Assembly (NCBI GenBank): GCA_017860295.1
Contig: JAFNAS010000016.1
Location: 1 to 64,000 of the forward strand
Reading direction: 5' to 3'
DNA: 64,000 bases
From: Bacteroidota bacterium
GTDB lineage: Bacteria > Bacteroidota > Bacteroidia > Bacteroidales > Paludibacteraceae
Shown one piece after another: positions 1 through 6,262 of this stretch; the stretch's first letter is position 1; every line of letters begins with the position of its first letter. A program made the position numbers and the translations under genes. The notes below the pieces were generated by a model, which ran no database searches, was not told where the DNA came from, and was given only the letters and a program-made list of their open reading frames with translations.

Positions 1-1
1 C

Positions 2-70
2 GACAAAAAGAATATCAATGATGTCAATGATCTCTATGGTTCTCGTGAACCGAATTTGTTTAATTTCTAA
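2..70 (+). CDS. C-terminal end of a probable Cas2 (cut by window edge)
   Basis: Only the last 22 codons are visible, ending in the residues YGSREPNLFNF before TAA at 68-70. The frame is open from the window edge. The ending resembles the short tails (…DNFL/I) of Cas2 proteins in type I-B loci, and the frame lies directly upstream of a CRISPR array in the orientation expected for a last cas gene. Cas2 is the structural partner of Cas1 in spacer acquisition. With so few residues the family call rests mainly on position; another cas gene, or an unrelated gene, remains possible. Confidence 0.4.
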   Translation, partial: DKKNINDVNDLYGSREPNLFNF

Positions 71-141
71 TCGTGTCCTTTTTTAGTGGACACTCATGAA
101 ATGATTTTTTTGAAGATAGGTTTCATACACAGAAAACTACT
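71..141 (+). promoter_or_regulatory. CRISPR leader region
   Basis: This AT-rich, non-coding stretch of 71 bases lies between the probable cas2 stop and the first intact repeat. A small hairpin (GTGTCC at 73-78 with GGACAC at 88-93) follows the stop codon, with a T-rich run at 105-111. The leader side is assigned because the eroded repeat is at the opposite, right-hand end of the array. No TAnnTTTG box is obvious, so the array promoter cannot be placed. Confidence 0.45.
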
Positions 142-490
142 TCCAATCAGACTAATGTAGAATTGAAATTATTTGAAGCTTTGAAAATCGTTACAAATAT
201 CGAGCTTCCAATCAGACTAATGTAGAATTGAAATATGCTAGGGGCTGGGGTTTCCCATCTGCCAACAGACACGTCCAATCAGACTAATGTAGAATTGAAA
301 TTCCAACAGGTTATCTACCTGCGTTTGGAGCGCTTCGTCCAATCAGACTAATGTAGAATTGAAATTAACAACCTGTCTCCTATACTACCGTGTTTTTGGA
401 TTCGTCCAATCAGACTAATGTAGAATTGAAATAGACAAAAACAAAAGACTAGGATATGGCGATGACTCTTCCAATCAGACTAATGTAGAA
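142..490 (+). CRISPR. Short CRISPR array, 6 repeats and 5 spacers, type I-B/III-like repeat
   Basis: Five identical 28-base repeats start at 142, 207, 274, 338 and 405; a sixth at 470 keeps its first 21 bases and then degenerates. Each begins TCCAATCAGAC and ends AGAATTGAAAT. Five unrelated spacers of 36-39 bases lie at 170-206, 235-273, 302-337, 366-404 and 433-469. The ATTGAAAT ending matches the 8-nt crRNA 5' handle of type I-B and type III repeats, so transcription is probably left to right with the leader at 71-141. The eroded right repeat marks the oldest end. No effector cas gene is in the window, so the subtype is inferred from the repeat only. Confidence 0.95.
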
Positions 491-540
491 ATAAAAAGAG
501 CGTTGCTCTGATCTCTATAATAGATTTCAGAACAACGCCC
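491..540 (-). terminator. Rho-independent terminator for the DUF3127 gene
   Basis: A 14-bp imperfect stem (498-511 with 527-540, 12 matches plus two G-T type differences) is followed, reading the minus strand, by a five-T run complementary to 493-497. It lies 45 bases past the DUF3127 stop. The T run falls inside what would be the last bases of the terminal CRISPR repeat, so the two features share sequence. Read on the plus strand, the hairpin could also stop the array transcript, though without a good T tract. Confidence 0.75.
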
Positions 541-584
541 GATATTTTTGTGGTAGATTGCTACCGGTTTCTTTTGTAGATATT

Positions 585-935
585 TTAAAATGGCATATCG
601 TCATGCGCTTCGGCCGGACCCGGGTCGAACGTCGGATCGATTGGTGGCACGGAGTCAACCGGAGCATTCGCATTAGCCAGTTCTATTTTCCACGCTTTCA
701 CATCAGTGTACCATCTCTGGTTATACTCACGGCTTTCTATATCGAAATCGATTTTCAGTTTATTGCCGGGTTGCAATTGATTTGCGTCAATTTTATCGCC
801 CCAGACCGAGATACATATCTTTTTCGGATACTGATCGTCAGTCTCTACAACAATGTTTTGTTTTCTCCACTCTCCTTTTGAACTTGTACCGGTTTGTAGC
901 GGCAGCAGTTCAACTAATTTGGCCGTAAGCTGCAT
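585..935 (-). CDS. DUF3127 domain protein with SSB-like acidic tail
   Basis: This 116-residue protein matches the Bacteroidota DUF3127 family: MQLTAKLVELLPLQTG near the N-terminus, then GEWRKQNIVVET, ISVWGDKID and FDIESREYNQRWYTDVKAW. The family is small, predicted to be a beta-rich OB-like fold, and is often supposed to bind nucleic acid; its role is not established. After the domain (about residues 1-88) comes a Pro/Asp-rich linker ending in DDMPF. That is nearly the acidic tip (DDIPF) by which single-stranded DNA-binding proteins recruit repair and replication partners. It is monocistronic, with a good terminator at 491-540. The start at 935 gives the usual family length. Confidence 0.9.
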   Translation of the reverse strand: MQLTAKLVELLPLQTGTSSKGEWRKQNIVVETDDQYPKKICISVWGDKIDANQLQPGNKLKIDFDIESREYNQRWYTDVKAWKIELANANAPVDSVPPIDPTFDPGPAEAHDDMPF

Positions 936-1123
936 TTTTTGAAATAATTTGAATTAATACACAAGGAGATAACATTATGCTATTCCATGGCACAAACTTA
1001 CTCAAAATAATTCGATTTTAACAGATTATTATTGCCGAAAAACAATGTACGCCATCCTTTGTAATGGTCAATACGTTGGATTTGAATGACTCCCTGTCAG
1101 CATTATTTTTCTTCGGTCAGCTA

Positions 1124-1154
1124 TTGTCGCAATCAGAATAAATCCCTACTTTTG
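1124..1154 (+). promoter_or_regulatory. Promoter of tRNA-Ser
   Basis: TTG at 1124-1126 and TACTTTTG at 1147-1154, 20 bases apart, match the Bacteroidota primary-sigma promoter (TTG, then TAnnTTTG). The tRNA begins 18 bases downstream of the -7 box. Confidence 0.75.
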
Positions 1155-1172
1155 CAACCGCTTTCAGCCAAA

Positions 1173-1260
1173 GGAGAGGTGCTCGAGTGGTTGAAGAGGC
1201 ACGCCTGGAAAGCGTGTAAACCTCTAAAGGGTTTCACGAGTTCGAATCTCGTCCTCTCCG
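1173..1260 (+). tRNA. tRNA-Ser (anticodon GGA)
   Basis: An 88-nt class II tRNA. The acceptor stem GGAGAGG (1173-1179) pairs with CCTCTCC (1253-1259), with discriminator G1260. The anticodon stem CACGC/GCGTG (1200-1204/1212-1216) encloses loop CTGGAAA with anticodon GGA at 1207-1209, reading UCC/UCU. A long variable arm follows (about 1218-1233), then a T arm with GTTCGAATC. CCA is not encoded. Its last 20 bases and the next one (1241-1261) are repeated at 1594-1614, flanking the GIY-YIG cassette. Confidence 0.95.
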
Positions 1261-1261
1261 C
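1241..1261 (+). repeat. Left copy of 21-bp direct repeat (tRNA-Ser 3' end)
   Basis: TTCGAATCTCGTCCTCTCCG plus the following C, comprising the T-loop, T stem, acceptor 3' strand and discriminator. It is identical to 1594-1614. Duplication of a tRNA 3' end on both sides of an inserted gene is the usual mark of integration at a tRNA attachment site. Confidence 0.9.
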
Positions 1262-1291
1262 AATATATTGTAAAATACGTTGAAGGTTCTC

Positions 1292-1561
1292 GTGTATTAC
1301 GTATATATTCTAAAATCTGAACAGTTTGACAAATATTACATTGGTCAAACTAATAACATTGACAACAGACTACATCGGCATAACGCTGGAATGGAAACTT
1401 TTACGTCAATGTACCGTCCTTGGATTCTGGTAGGATATATTACAAAAGAGACACGATCTGAAGCAATGGCTTTGGAAATCAAATTGAAAAATTTGAATAG
1501 AGAGAGACTTATTTCTTTTATACAGAAATATATGGGTTTCATGAGTCGAGACGAAGCGTAG
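1292..1561 (+). CDS. GIY-YIG nuclease domain protein (UPF0213/YhbQ-like)
   Basis: An 89-residue single-domain GIY-YIG protein. It begins YYVYILKSEQFDKYYIGQT, with the GIY and YIG motif strands in the first 20 residues. NNIDNRLHRHNAG supplies the conserved Arg and His, and TRSEAMALEIKLKNLNRE the conserved Glu helix. This is the minimal nuclease fold also used by UvrC and some homing endonucleases. I chose the GTG at 1292 because homologues begin at this point (M-Y-Y-V-Y-I-L); an in-frame TTG at 1280 would add four residues. It starts about 30 bases after tRNA-Ser and lies wholly inside the segment bounded by the duplicated tRNA end, which suggests a site-specific nuclease that maintains or mobilises the cassette. 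No target is known from sequence. Confidence 0.85.
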   Translation: MYYVYILKSEQFDKYYIGQTNNIDNRLHRHNAGMETFTSMYRPWILVGYITKETRSEAMALEIKLKNLNRERLISFIQKYMGFMSRDEA

Positions 1562-1594
1562 CTTGTCTCGATGCCGACATTTCATCGTCGGCAT
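1547..1594 (+). other. Two adjacent hairpins at the right end of the GIY-YIG cassette
   Basis: Hairpin 1 pairs CGAGAC-AAGC (1547-1557, one bulged G) with GCTT-GTCTCG (1561-1570) around GTA, and overlaps the end of the nuclease ORF. Hairpin 2 is a perfect 8-bp stem, ATGCCGAC (1571-1578) with GTCGGCAT (1587-1594). They abut the right tRNA-end repeat. They lack a T tract, so they are not a standard terminator, and may be recognition or processing structures of the cassette. Confidence 0.6.
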
Positions 1595-1614
1595 TCGAAT
1601 CTCGTCCTCTCCGC
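1594..1614 (+). repeat. Right copy of 21-bp direct repeat (tRNA-Ser 3' end)
   Basis: Identical over 21 bases to 1241-1261. The sequence upstream differs from the tRNA, so only the 3' end of the tRNA is duplicated and this copy cannot fold into a tRNA. Confidence 0.9.
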
Positions 1615-1688
1615 TTTTAATAGTTCGCCGGGAAGCCGGTAAATGCCATTAAAAAGGTCCAAAATAGTCTGAAAAGGTTTGTTTTTTC

Positions 1689-1719
1689 TTGTATTTTCAA
1701 AGACAAAACAATAACTTTG
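1689..1719 (+). promoter_or_regulatory. Promoter of tRNA-Gln
   Basis: TTG at 1689-1691 and TAACTTTG at 1712-1719, spaced by 20 bases, precede the tRNA by 11 bases. Confidence 0.75.
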
Positions 1720-1730
1720 CATCACCAAAT

Positions 1731-1801
1731 TGTTCTGTGGTGTAATGGTAGCACAGCAGATTCTGGTTCTGCTCGTCTGGGTTCGAGTCCTAGCAGAACA
1801 A
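1731..1801 (+). tRNA. tRNA-Gln (anticodon CTG)
   Basis: A 71-nt tRNA. The acceptor TGTTCTG (1731-1737) pairs with CAGAACA (1794-1800), with discriminator A1801 followed by an encoded CCA (1802-1804). The anticodon stem GCAGA/TCTGC encloses loop TTCTGGT, with anticodon CTG at 1763-1765, reading CAG. The T arm has GGGTTCGAGTCC. A strong terminator follows within 6 bases. Confidence 0.95.
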
Positions 1802-1806
1802 CCATT

Positions 1807-1853
1807 AAAAGAAATCCTTGTCGAAATATATCGACAAGGATTTCTTTTTTTTC
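1807..1853 (+). terminator. Terminator after tRNA-Gln
   Basis: GAAATCCTTGTCGA (1811-1824) pairs perfectly with TCGACAAGGATTTC (1831-1844), extended by AAAA/TTTT, and is followed by a run of T to 1852. It separates the tRNA transcript from the convergent DUF4290 gene. Confidence 0.9.
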
Positions 1854-1890
1854 TTAGTCAGAACAATGCAATGCAGCAACTGTGCTAACA

Positions 1891-1919
1891 AAAAAAGCGA
1901 CCTATTTGGCCGCTTTTTT
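1891..1919 (-). terminator. Terminator at the end of the DUF4290 gene
   Basis: AAAAAAGCGACC (1891-1902) pairs with GGCCGCTTTTTT (1908-1919) with one mismatch. Read on the minus strand it ends in a T run. The DUF4290 stop codon (1902-1904) lies at the edge of the loop, so the hairpin's first arm is still coding sequence. Confidence 0.75.
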
Positions 1920-2495
1920 GTTTTGATTTTGTTTGTTCTTTTTATTGAGTATTTCTTTCGATTCCATCAATTTGAGAAAATCGGGATTTATACTCAAACG
2001 CCCTCGCGACAACTCGCGTAAGTCGTCAAAGATTTTTCGATCTTCCACCACCTCTTTATTCCATGTGAGATAACATTTTTTCATGTGATTGGCAATCAAT
2101 AAAAGCAATTGATCTTTTTGTTCTCCTTCCGGAAAATCAATAGCTTTTGCAATCATTTGCTCCAAAACACGTCCATAGTGGGGATAACGTATCGATTTAT
2201 TGGAAAACGGAATCTTATCGGGATGCGAATAAAGATTTTCCTTTTTCAACACTTCGCACGGATAATCGATATCCAACTTAAAATCGGACATGATTGCCAA
2301 ATGATCCCACAACTTATGCTTAAAGTTATTTATATCACGCAAATAAGGGAATAAATTTCCCATAATGGAAATAATAGTCTGAGCACAACGTGCTCGCTCT
2401 TGCGGATCTTCAATTGTGACGGCATGTTGCACCATTCGTTGAATGTTGCGGCCGTATTCTGGTAGTATCAATGTTTGTCGTTTTGCGTATTCCAT
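1902..2495 (-). CDS. DUF4290 family protein
   Basis: A 197-residue protein matching the Bacteroidota DUF4290 family along its length: LILPEYGRNIQRMVQHAVTI, TIISIMGNLFPYLRD, FKHKLWDHLAIMSDFKLDID and ANHMKKCYLTWNK. Function unknown; the composition predicts a soluble, mostly helical cytoplasmic protein, with a Lys/Asn/Gln-rich basic tail. An open frame extends upstream to 2624, but the ATG at 2495 starts at the conserved MEY. A minus-strand TACCTTTG box lies about 40 bases upstream of it, which would place the longer start upstream of the promoter. Monocistronic, with the terminator overlapping its 3' end. Confidence 0.9.
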   Translation of the reverse strand: MEYAKRQTLILPEYGRNIQRMVQHAVTIEDPQERARCAQTIISIMGNLFPYLRDINNFKHKLWDHLAIMSDFKLDIDYPCEVLKKENLYSHPDKIPFSNKSIRYPHYGRVLEQMIAKAIDFPEGEQKDQLLLLIANHMKKCYLTWNKEVVEDRKIFDDLRELSRGRLSINPDFLKLMESKEILNKKNKQNQNKKAAK

Positions 2496-2535
2496 ATTCA
2501 ATTCCCCTATTCGATAGCGAGGATTAAAACTTTGA

Positions 2536-2543
2536 CAAAGGTA
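2536..2543 (-). promoter_or_regulatory. -7 box for the DUF4290 gene
   Basis: CAAAGGTA on the plus strand reads TACCTTTG on the minus strand, 41 bases before the ATG at 2495. No clear TTG box is seen at the usual distance. Confidence 0.5.
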
Positions 2544-2606
2544 CGCAATTTTTATCGCTAAATAATCTATTTTCATTTGACTTGAAAGAAAATAACAAAA
2601 ATGACG

Positions 2607-2614
2607 TATTTTTG
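2607..2614 (+). promoter_or_regulatory. -7 box for nfeD
   Basis: TATTTTTG with a TTG at 2582-2584, 22 bases upstream. The gene starts at 2671. Confidence 0.5.
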
Positions 2615-2670
2615 CAATTAGCATCTCAACAAAATGGTCATTCTGTCTTTCGACTTTCTAAAACTCTATT

Positions 2671-4059
2671 ATGCGTAAACTTCTGGTGGTTATACTGCTA
2701 TTTAGTCTTGTCCTGACATGGGGAAAAGCCAGTTCTAGACCAACTGTCTATCAAATAGATATCCAAAAAGAAATTGGTTCTACCACATGGATTTATCTAA
2801 AAAAAGGCTTTGCCGAAGCAAATCAAACCGGAGCCAAACTGATTATTATCCGACTCAACACGTATGGCGGTGAAGTGGTATATGCCGATTCAATGCGCAC
2901 CCGCATCTTAAACAGCAAAATTCCCGTAATAGCATTTATCGACAATAATGCCGCATCTGCCGGCGCTTTAATAGCCATTGCCTGCCAGAAAATATACATG
3001 CGTACCGGCGCTAGTCTGGGTGCTGCCACCGTAGTAGATCAAACCGGAGGACAAATGCCCGACAAATATCAGTCGTATATGCGGGCAACAATCCGCTCCA
3101 CGGCCGAGGCGCACGGAAAAGACACCCTGATTTCGGGAAAAGACACTCTGATTCAATGGCACCGCGACCCGCACATTGCCGAAGCAATGGTCGACAACCG
3201 CATTGCCATCCCAAACGTGGTTGATGCCGGACGAACGCTCACCCTGACTACCGACGAAGCCATCAAAAATCACTATTGCGAAGGAAAAGCAGAATCGGTC
3301 GATAATATCCTTTCTCAAAGACTAAAAATCAACAACTATAATCTATTGGTATTCAAGCCATCTATTCTCGATGATCTGATGGGATGGCTCAATAACTCAT
3401 TCTTGCGGGGTATTTTAATCATGATTATTATTGCCGGAATTTATTTCGAATTGCAAACCCCGGGATTCGGCATTCCCATCATTGCGGCCATCATTGCTGC
3501 GGCACTCTATTTTGCGCCGCTCTATCTCGGAGGCTCGGCCGCCGGGTGGGAAATTTTGCTTTTCCTCATCGGATTGGTATTGCTAGCTCTTGAAATATTT
3601 GTAATCCCCGGATTTGGCATTGCGGGAATTTTAGGTATACTATTAATAATTGGCGGATTAACATTAAGTATGATTGACAACATTAATTTCGACTTCAGCT
3701 TTGTACCCGGTGGAGAAATAGCCCTCGCGTTATTCACTGTACTGATTAGCATTTCAGCTGCATTTGCTCTATCCATCTACTTTTCAAACAAGATCGGTAA
3801 AAAAGGCATATTCAGAAAAGTTGCTCTTGATGCAGAGCAAGAGGTATCGCAGGGATTCGTAGGAGTTCCTACCGAGCCTCAGCAAATTGTAGGCAAAATA
3901 GGAATTGCCGCCACCGTACTGCGTCCATCCGGCAAAGTGATGGTCAACAGCAACTTCTATGACGCCGTCTCTGACCATGGTTTTATCGAACAGGGAACTA
4001 CCATCAAAGTAACACGCTATGAAGCCGGCCAGGTGTATGTGATTAGAAGCGAAGAATAA
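2671..4059 (+). CDS. NfeD-family membrane-bound ClpP-class serine protease
   Basis: A 462-residue long-form NfeD protein. Residues 1-20 are a signal peptide. Residues about 25-220 are a ClpP/SppA-like protease domain with NTYGGEV and NNAASAGALIA; Ser97 occupies the nucleophile position of the archaeal homologue 1510-N. Residues about 245-375 hold four or more membrane segments rich in Gly/Ile (GIPIIAAIIAAALYFAPLYL, IPGFGIAGILGILLIIGG). The C-terminal 80 residues are the OB-like NfeD domain (GKIGIAATVLRPSGKVMVN). Such proteins are thought to cleave membrane-protein termini, often alongside stomatin-like partners, but no stomatin gene adjoins here. Single gene with its own promoter. Confidence 0.9.
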   Translation: MRKLLVVILLFSLVLTWGKASSRPTVYQIDIQKEIGSTTWIYLKKGFAEANQTGAKLIIIRLNTYGGEVVYADSMRTRILNSKIPVIAFIDNNAASAGALIAIACQKIYMRTGASLGAATVVDQTGGQMPDKYQSYMRATIRSTAEAHGKDTLISGKDTLIQWHRDPHIAEAMVDNRIAIPNVVDAGRTLTLTTDEAIKNHYCEGKAESVDNILSQRLKINNYNLLVFKPSILDDLMGWLNNSFLRGILIMIIIAGIYFELQTPGFGIPIIAAIIAAALYFAPLYLGGSAAGWEILLFLIGLVLLALEIFVIPGFGIAGILGILLIIGGLTLSMIDNINFDFSFVPGGEIALALFTVLISISAAFALSIYFSNKIGKKGIFRKVALDAEQEVSQGFVGVPTEPQQIVGKIGIAATVLRPSGKVMVNSNFYDAVSDHGFIEQGTTIKVTRYEAGQVYVIRSEE

Positions 4060-4094
4060 CGAAAAGAGAATCATTGAAAATCAATAAAAAGACG

Positions 4095-4125
4095 TTGTCA
4101 GTCTCTTCTAAAAAACCTACTTTTG
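4095..4125 (+). promoter_or_regulatory. Promoter of udk
   Basis: TTG at 4095-4097 and TACTTTTG at 4118-4125, 20 bases apart, 36 bases before the udk ATG. Confidence 0.7.
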
Positions 4126-4161
4126 TAGCTGCAAATTCAAAAAAGACAAACCTCAGATAAG

Positions 4162-4785
4162 ATGTTAGTAATCGGCATTGCAGGCGGCACAGGTTCCGGC
4201 AAAACCACAGTAGTACGTAAAATTATCGACCGCCTTCCGGCCGACGAAGTGGTGATTTTACCTCAAGATTCATACTACAAAGACAGCTCACACATTCCTC
4301 TCGAAGAACGGTTGGAGATAAACTTCGACCATCCGAATTCGATCGAATTCGATCTGTTAATACAGCATGTAAAAGAGCTTAAAAAAGGCAATTCGATAGA
4401 ACAGCCAATCTATTCCTATCTCACCTGTACACGAGACCAAAAGACGATCACTATTTCACCACGCGACGTGGTGATTATTGAAGGCATTCTGGTTCTCACC
4501 CATCCCGAATTGCGCGACCTGATGGATTTGAAAGTCTTTGTCGATACTGATCCCGACGACCGCCTGATTCGTGTCATCAACCGCGACATTATCGAGCGCG
4601 GACGTTCTGCCGCCAATGTAATGGAACGTTACCAGACGACCGTAAAACCTATGCACCTGCAATTCATCGAGCCCACCAAACGGTTTGCCGATCTCATTGT
4701 GCCACAAGGGGGCAACAATGAAATAGCAATAGATATTCTCACCATGTATATCGAACAAAATCTGGGAGTTGACATCAAAAAATAG
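4162..4785 (+). CDS. udk: Uridine kinase
   Basis: A 207-residue enzyme that phosphorylates uridine and cytidine with ATP or GTP in pyrimidine salvage. The Walker A motif GGTGSGKT is at residues 8-15. LPQDSYYKD, NFDHPNSIEFD, QPIYSYLTCTR and VVIIEGILVL are the family blocks for substrate binding, and DTDPDDRLIRVINRDIIERGR is the lid/arginine region. Length is normal for the bacterial enzyme. It is followed after 28 bases by an RNA methyltransferase gene and may be co-transcribed with it. Confidence 0.97.
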   Translation: MLVIGIAGGTGSGKTTVVRKIIDRLPADEVVILPQDSYYKDSSHIPLEERLEINFDHPNSIEFDLLIQHVKELKKGNSIEQPIYSYLTCTRDQKTITISPRDVVIIEGILVLTHPELRDLMDLKVFVDTDPDDRLIRVINRDIIERGRSAANVMERYQTTVKPMHLQFIEPTKRFADLIVPQGGNNEIAIDILTMYIEQNLGVDIKK

Positions 4786-4813
4786 TCTGCACCTCCCTTA
4801 CACCTTTTTTTCA

Positions 4814-6193
4814 ATGTTGACATTTCCACCCGATTTTATCGAACGAACGAAAACCTTGTTGGGATCAGAGTGGGAATCCTTTGAACAAGCCCTGCAACAA
4901 GAGACTCCCATCAGTATCCGTTTGAATAACAAAATTAAGCCGGATTTGTCCTACGATAAAGTTCTCTGGTGCGAATCCGGATATTATTTACCGGAACGTC
5001 CACTTTTTACGGCCGATCCGTTCTTTCATGGCGGAGCGTACTATGTTCAGGAAGCAGGATCTATGTTTCTGGAACAAGCTATCAGACAACACAGCTTCCA
5101 ACCAGTCTGCGCGCTAGATCTTTGTGCTGCTCCCGGAGGAAAATCGACGCATCTGTCGAATCTGTTGCCTGAAGGAAGTTTTCTGATTTCGAACGAAACT
5201 ATTCGCCAACGCGCTAACATTCTGGCCGAAAATATGCAAAAATGGGGAAACCCCGACGTGGCCGTAACCTGCAATACCGCATCCGATTTTGGTGCACTGA
5301 ATGCCACATTCGATCTGATTTTGACCGACGTTCCCTGTTCCGGCGAAGGAATGTTTCGGAAAGATCCGGCTTCGATCGACGAATGGTCGGCTGCCAACGT
5401 GGAATTATGCGCATCGCGTCAACGAAACATAATAAACGATGTTTGGCCGTCGCTAAAAGAGGGTGGAATATTGATTTACAGTACTTGTACCTACAATCGA
5501 AGCGAAGACGAAACAAATATCGAATGGATCATAAACGAATTGGGCGCCGAAGCATTATCCGTCAATATACGACCAGAATGGCAAATAACCGAAAGCGAAG
5601 GCTGCTACCGTTTTTACCCGCACAAAACTCAAAGTGAAGGTTTCTTTATTGCCGTCTTACAAAAAACCGCATCCTCAGCTTTGCTTTCCAAACGAAGCAG
5701 AAGCAACGATGCAAAGAACAAGCCGACCTTGCTAAAGCCGGATGTATACGCCTCTTATCTTGTTGGTAACGATTGGTCTTACCGCTCAGGCAAAAACGGG
5801 ATATACGCTTACCATAGGCAATTCGATGAGTTAATTTCCACTATCCACACTAAATTAAATCCTCTATTTACCGGCATCTCATTAGGTGAGCAAAAAGGTC
5901 GTGATTTTATTCCGAATACTGCATTGGCACTATCTAAATCATTAAATAAAAATAGTTTACTCATCACAGAAATCGATTGGTCGACGGCCATGACTTATCT
6001 CAAACGGGAAGCTATCTTGCTTGCAGACTCTCCCAAAGGATATACGCTGGTAACATACGATAACCTCCCATTAGGCTGGGTTAAAAACCTGGGAAACCGT
6101 GCCAACAATCTCTATCCGTTCGAATGGCGCATCCGCATGAACCTCGACACGCGGACGATTCGGAAAAGTCCGTTACCGGCCAACCACTTATAA
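4814..6193 (+). CDS. RsmF/NSUN-type RNA cytosine-C5 methyltransferase
   Basis: A 459-residue SAM-dependent m5C RNA methyltransferase of the RsmB/RsmF family. ALDLCAAPGGKSTHL is the SAM-binding motif. TDVPCSGEGMFRKDP carries the resolving cysteine and IYSTCTYNRSEDE the nucleophilic cysteine. The C-terminal third (after about residue 295) resembles the RNA-binding extension of RsmF (YebU), the 16S rRNA C1407 enzyme, so RsmF is the closest named match; substrate specificity cannot be read from sequence. The ATG at 4814 is preferred to an in-frame TTG at 4769, which would overlap udk. Cytoplasmic. Confidence 0.88.
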   Translation: MLTFPPDFIERTKTLLGSEWESFEQALQQETPISIRLNNKIKPDLSYDKVLWCESGYYLPERPLFTADPFFHGGAYYVQEAGSMFLEQAIRQHSFQPVCALDLCAAPGGKSTHLSNLLPEGSFLISNETIRQRANILAENMQKWGNPDVAVTCNTASDFGALNATFDLILTDVPCSGEGMFRKDPASIDEWSAANVELCASRQRNIINDVWPSLKEGGILIYSTCTYNRSEDETNIEWIINELGAEALSVNIRPEWQITESEGCYRFYPHKTQSEGFFIAVLQKTASSALLSKRSRSNDAKNKPTLLKPDVYASYLVGNDWSYRSGKNGIYAYHRQFDELISTIHTKLNPLFTGISLGEQKGRDFIPNTALALSKSLNKNSLLITEIDWSTAMTYLKREAILLADSPKGYTLVTYDNLPLGWVKNLGNRANNLYPFEWRIRMNLDTRTIRKSPLPANHL

Positions 6194-6204
6194 CACAAAT
6201 TGTG

Positions 6205-6212
6205 TATATTTG
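6205..6212 (+). promoter_or_regulatory. -7 box for the flavodoxin gene
   Basis: TATATTTG lies 51 bases before the ATG at 6263. The upstream box is not clear. Confidence 0.45.
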
Positions 6213-6262
6213 TCCCGGTAAATCATATTTTTCACCATTGTTTCCTTGTTAACTGAATCGTC

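Larger units (their letters stand above)
1262..1614 (+). mobile_element. 353-bp GIY-YIG cassette inserted at the tRNA-Ser 3' end
   Basis: The segment between the end of the left 21-bp repeat and the end of the right copy is 353 bases. It carries one ORF (GIY-YIG nuclease) and two hairpins next to the right repeat. Removing it would leave an intact tRNA followed by CTTTTAATAG, a plausible downstream sequence with a T run. No integrase, transposase or relaxase is present, so the GIY-YIG enzyme is the only candidate for mobilising it. The repeat structure is directly visible; mobility is inferred. Confidence 0.6.
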
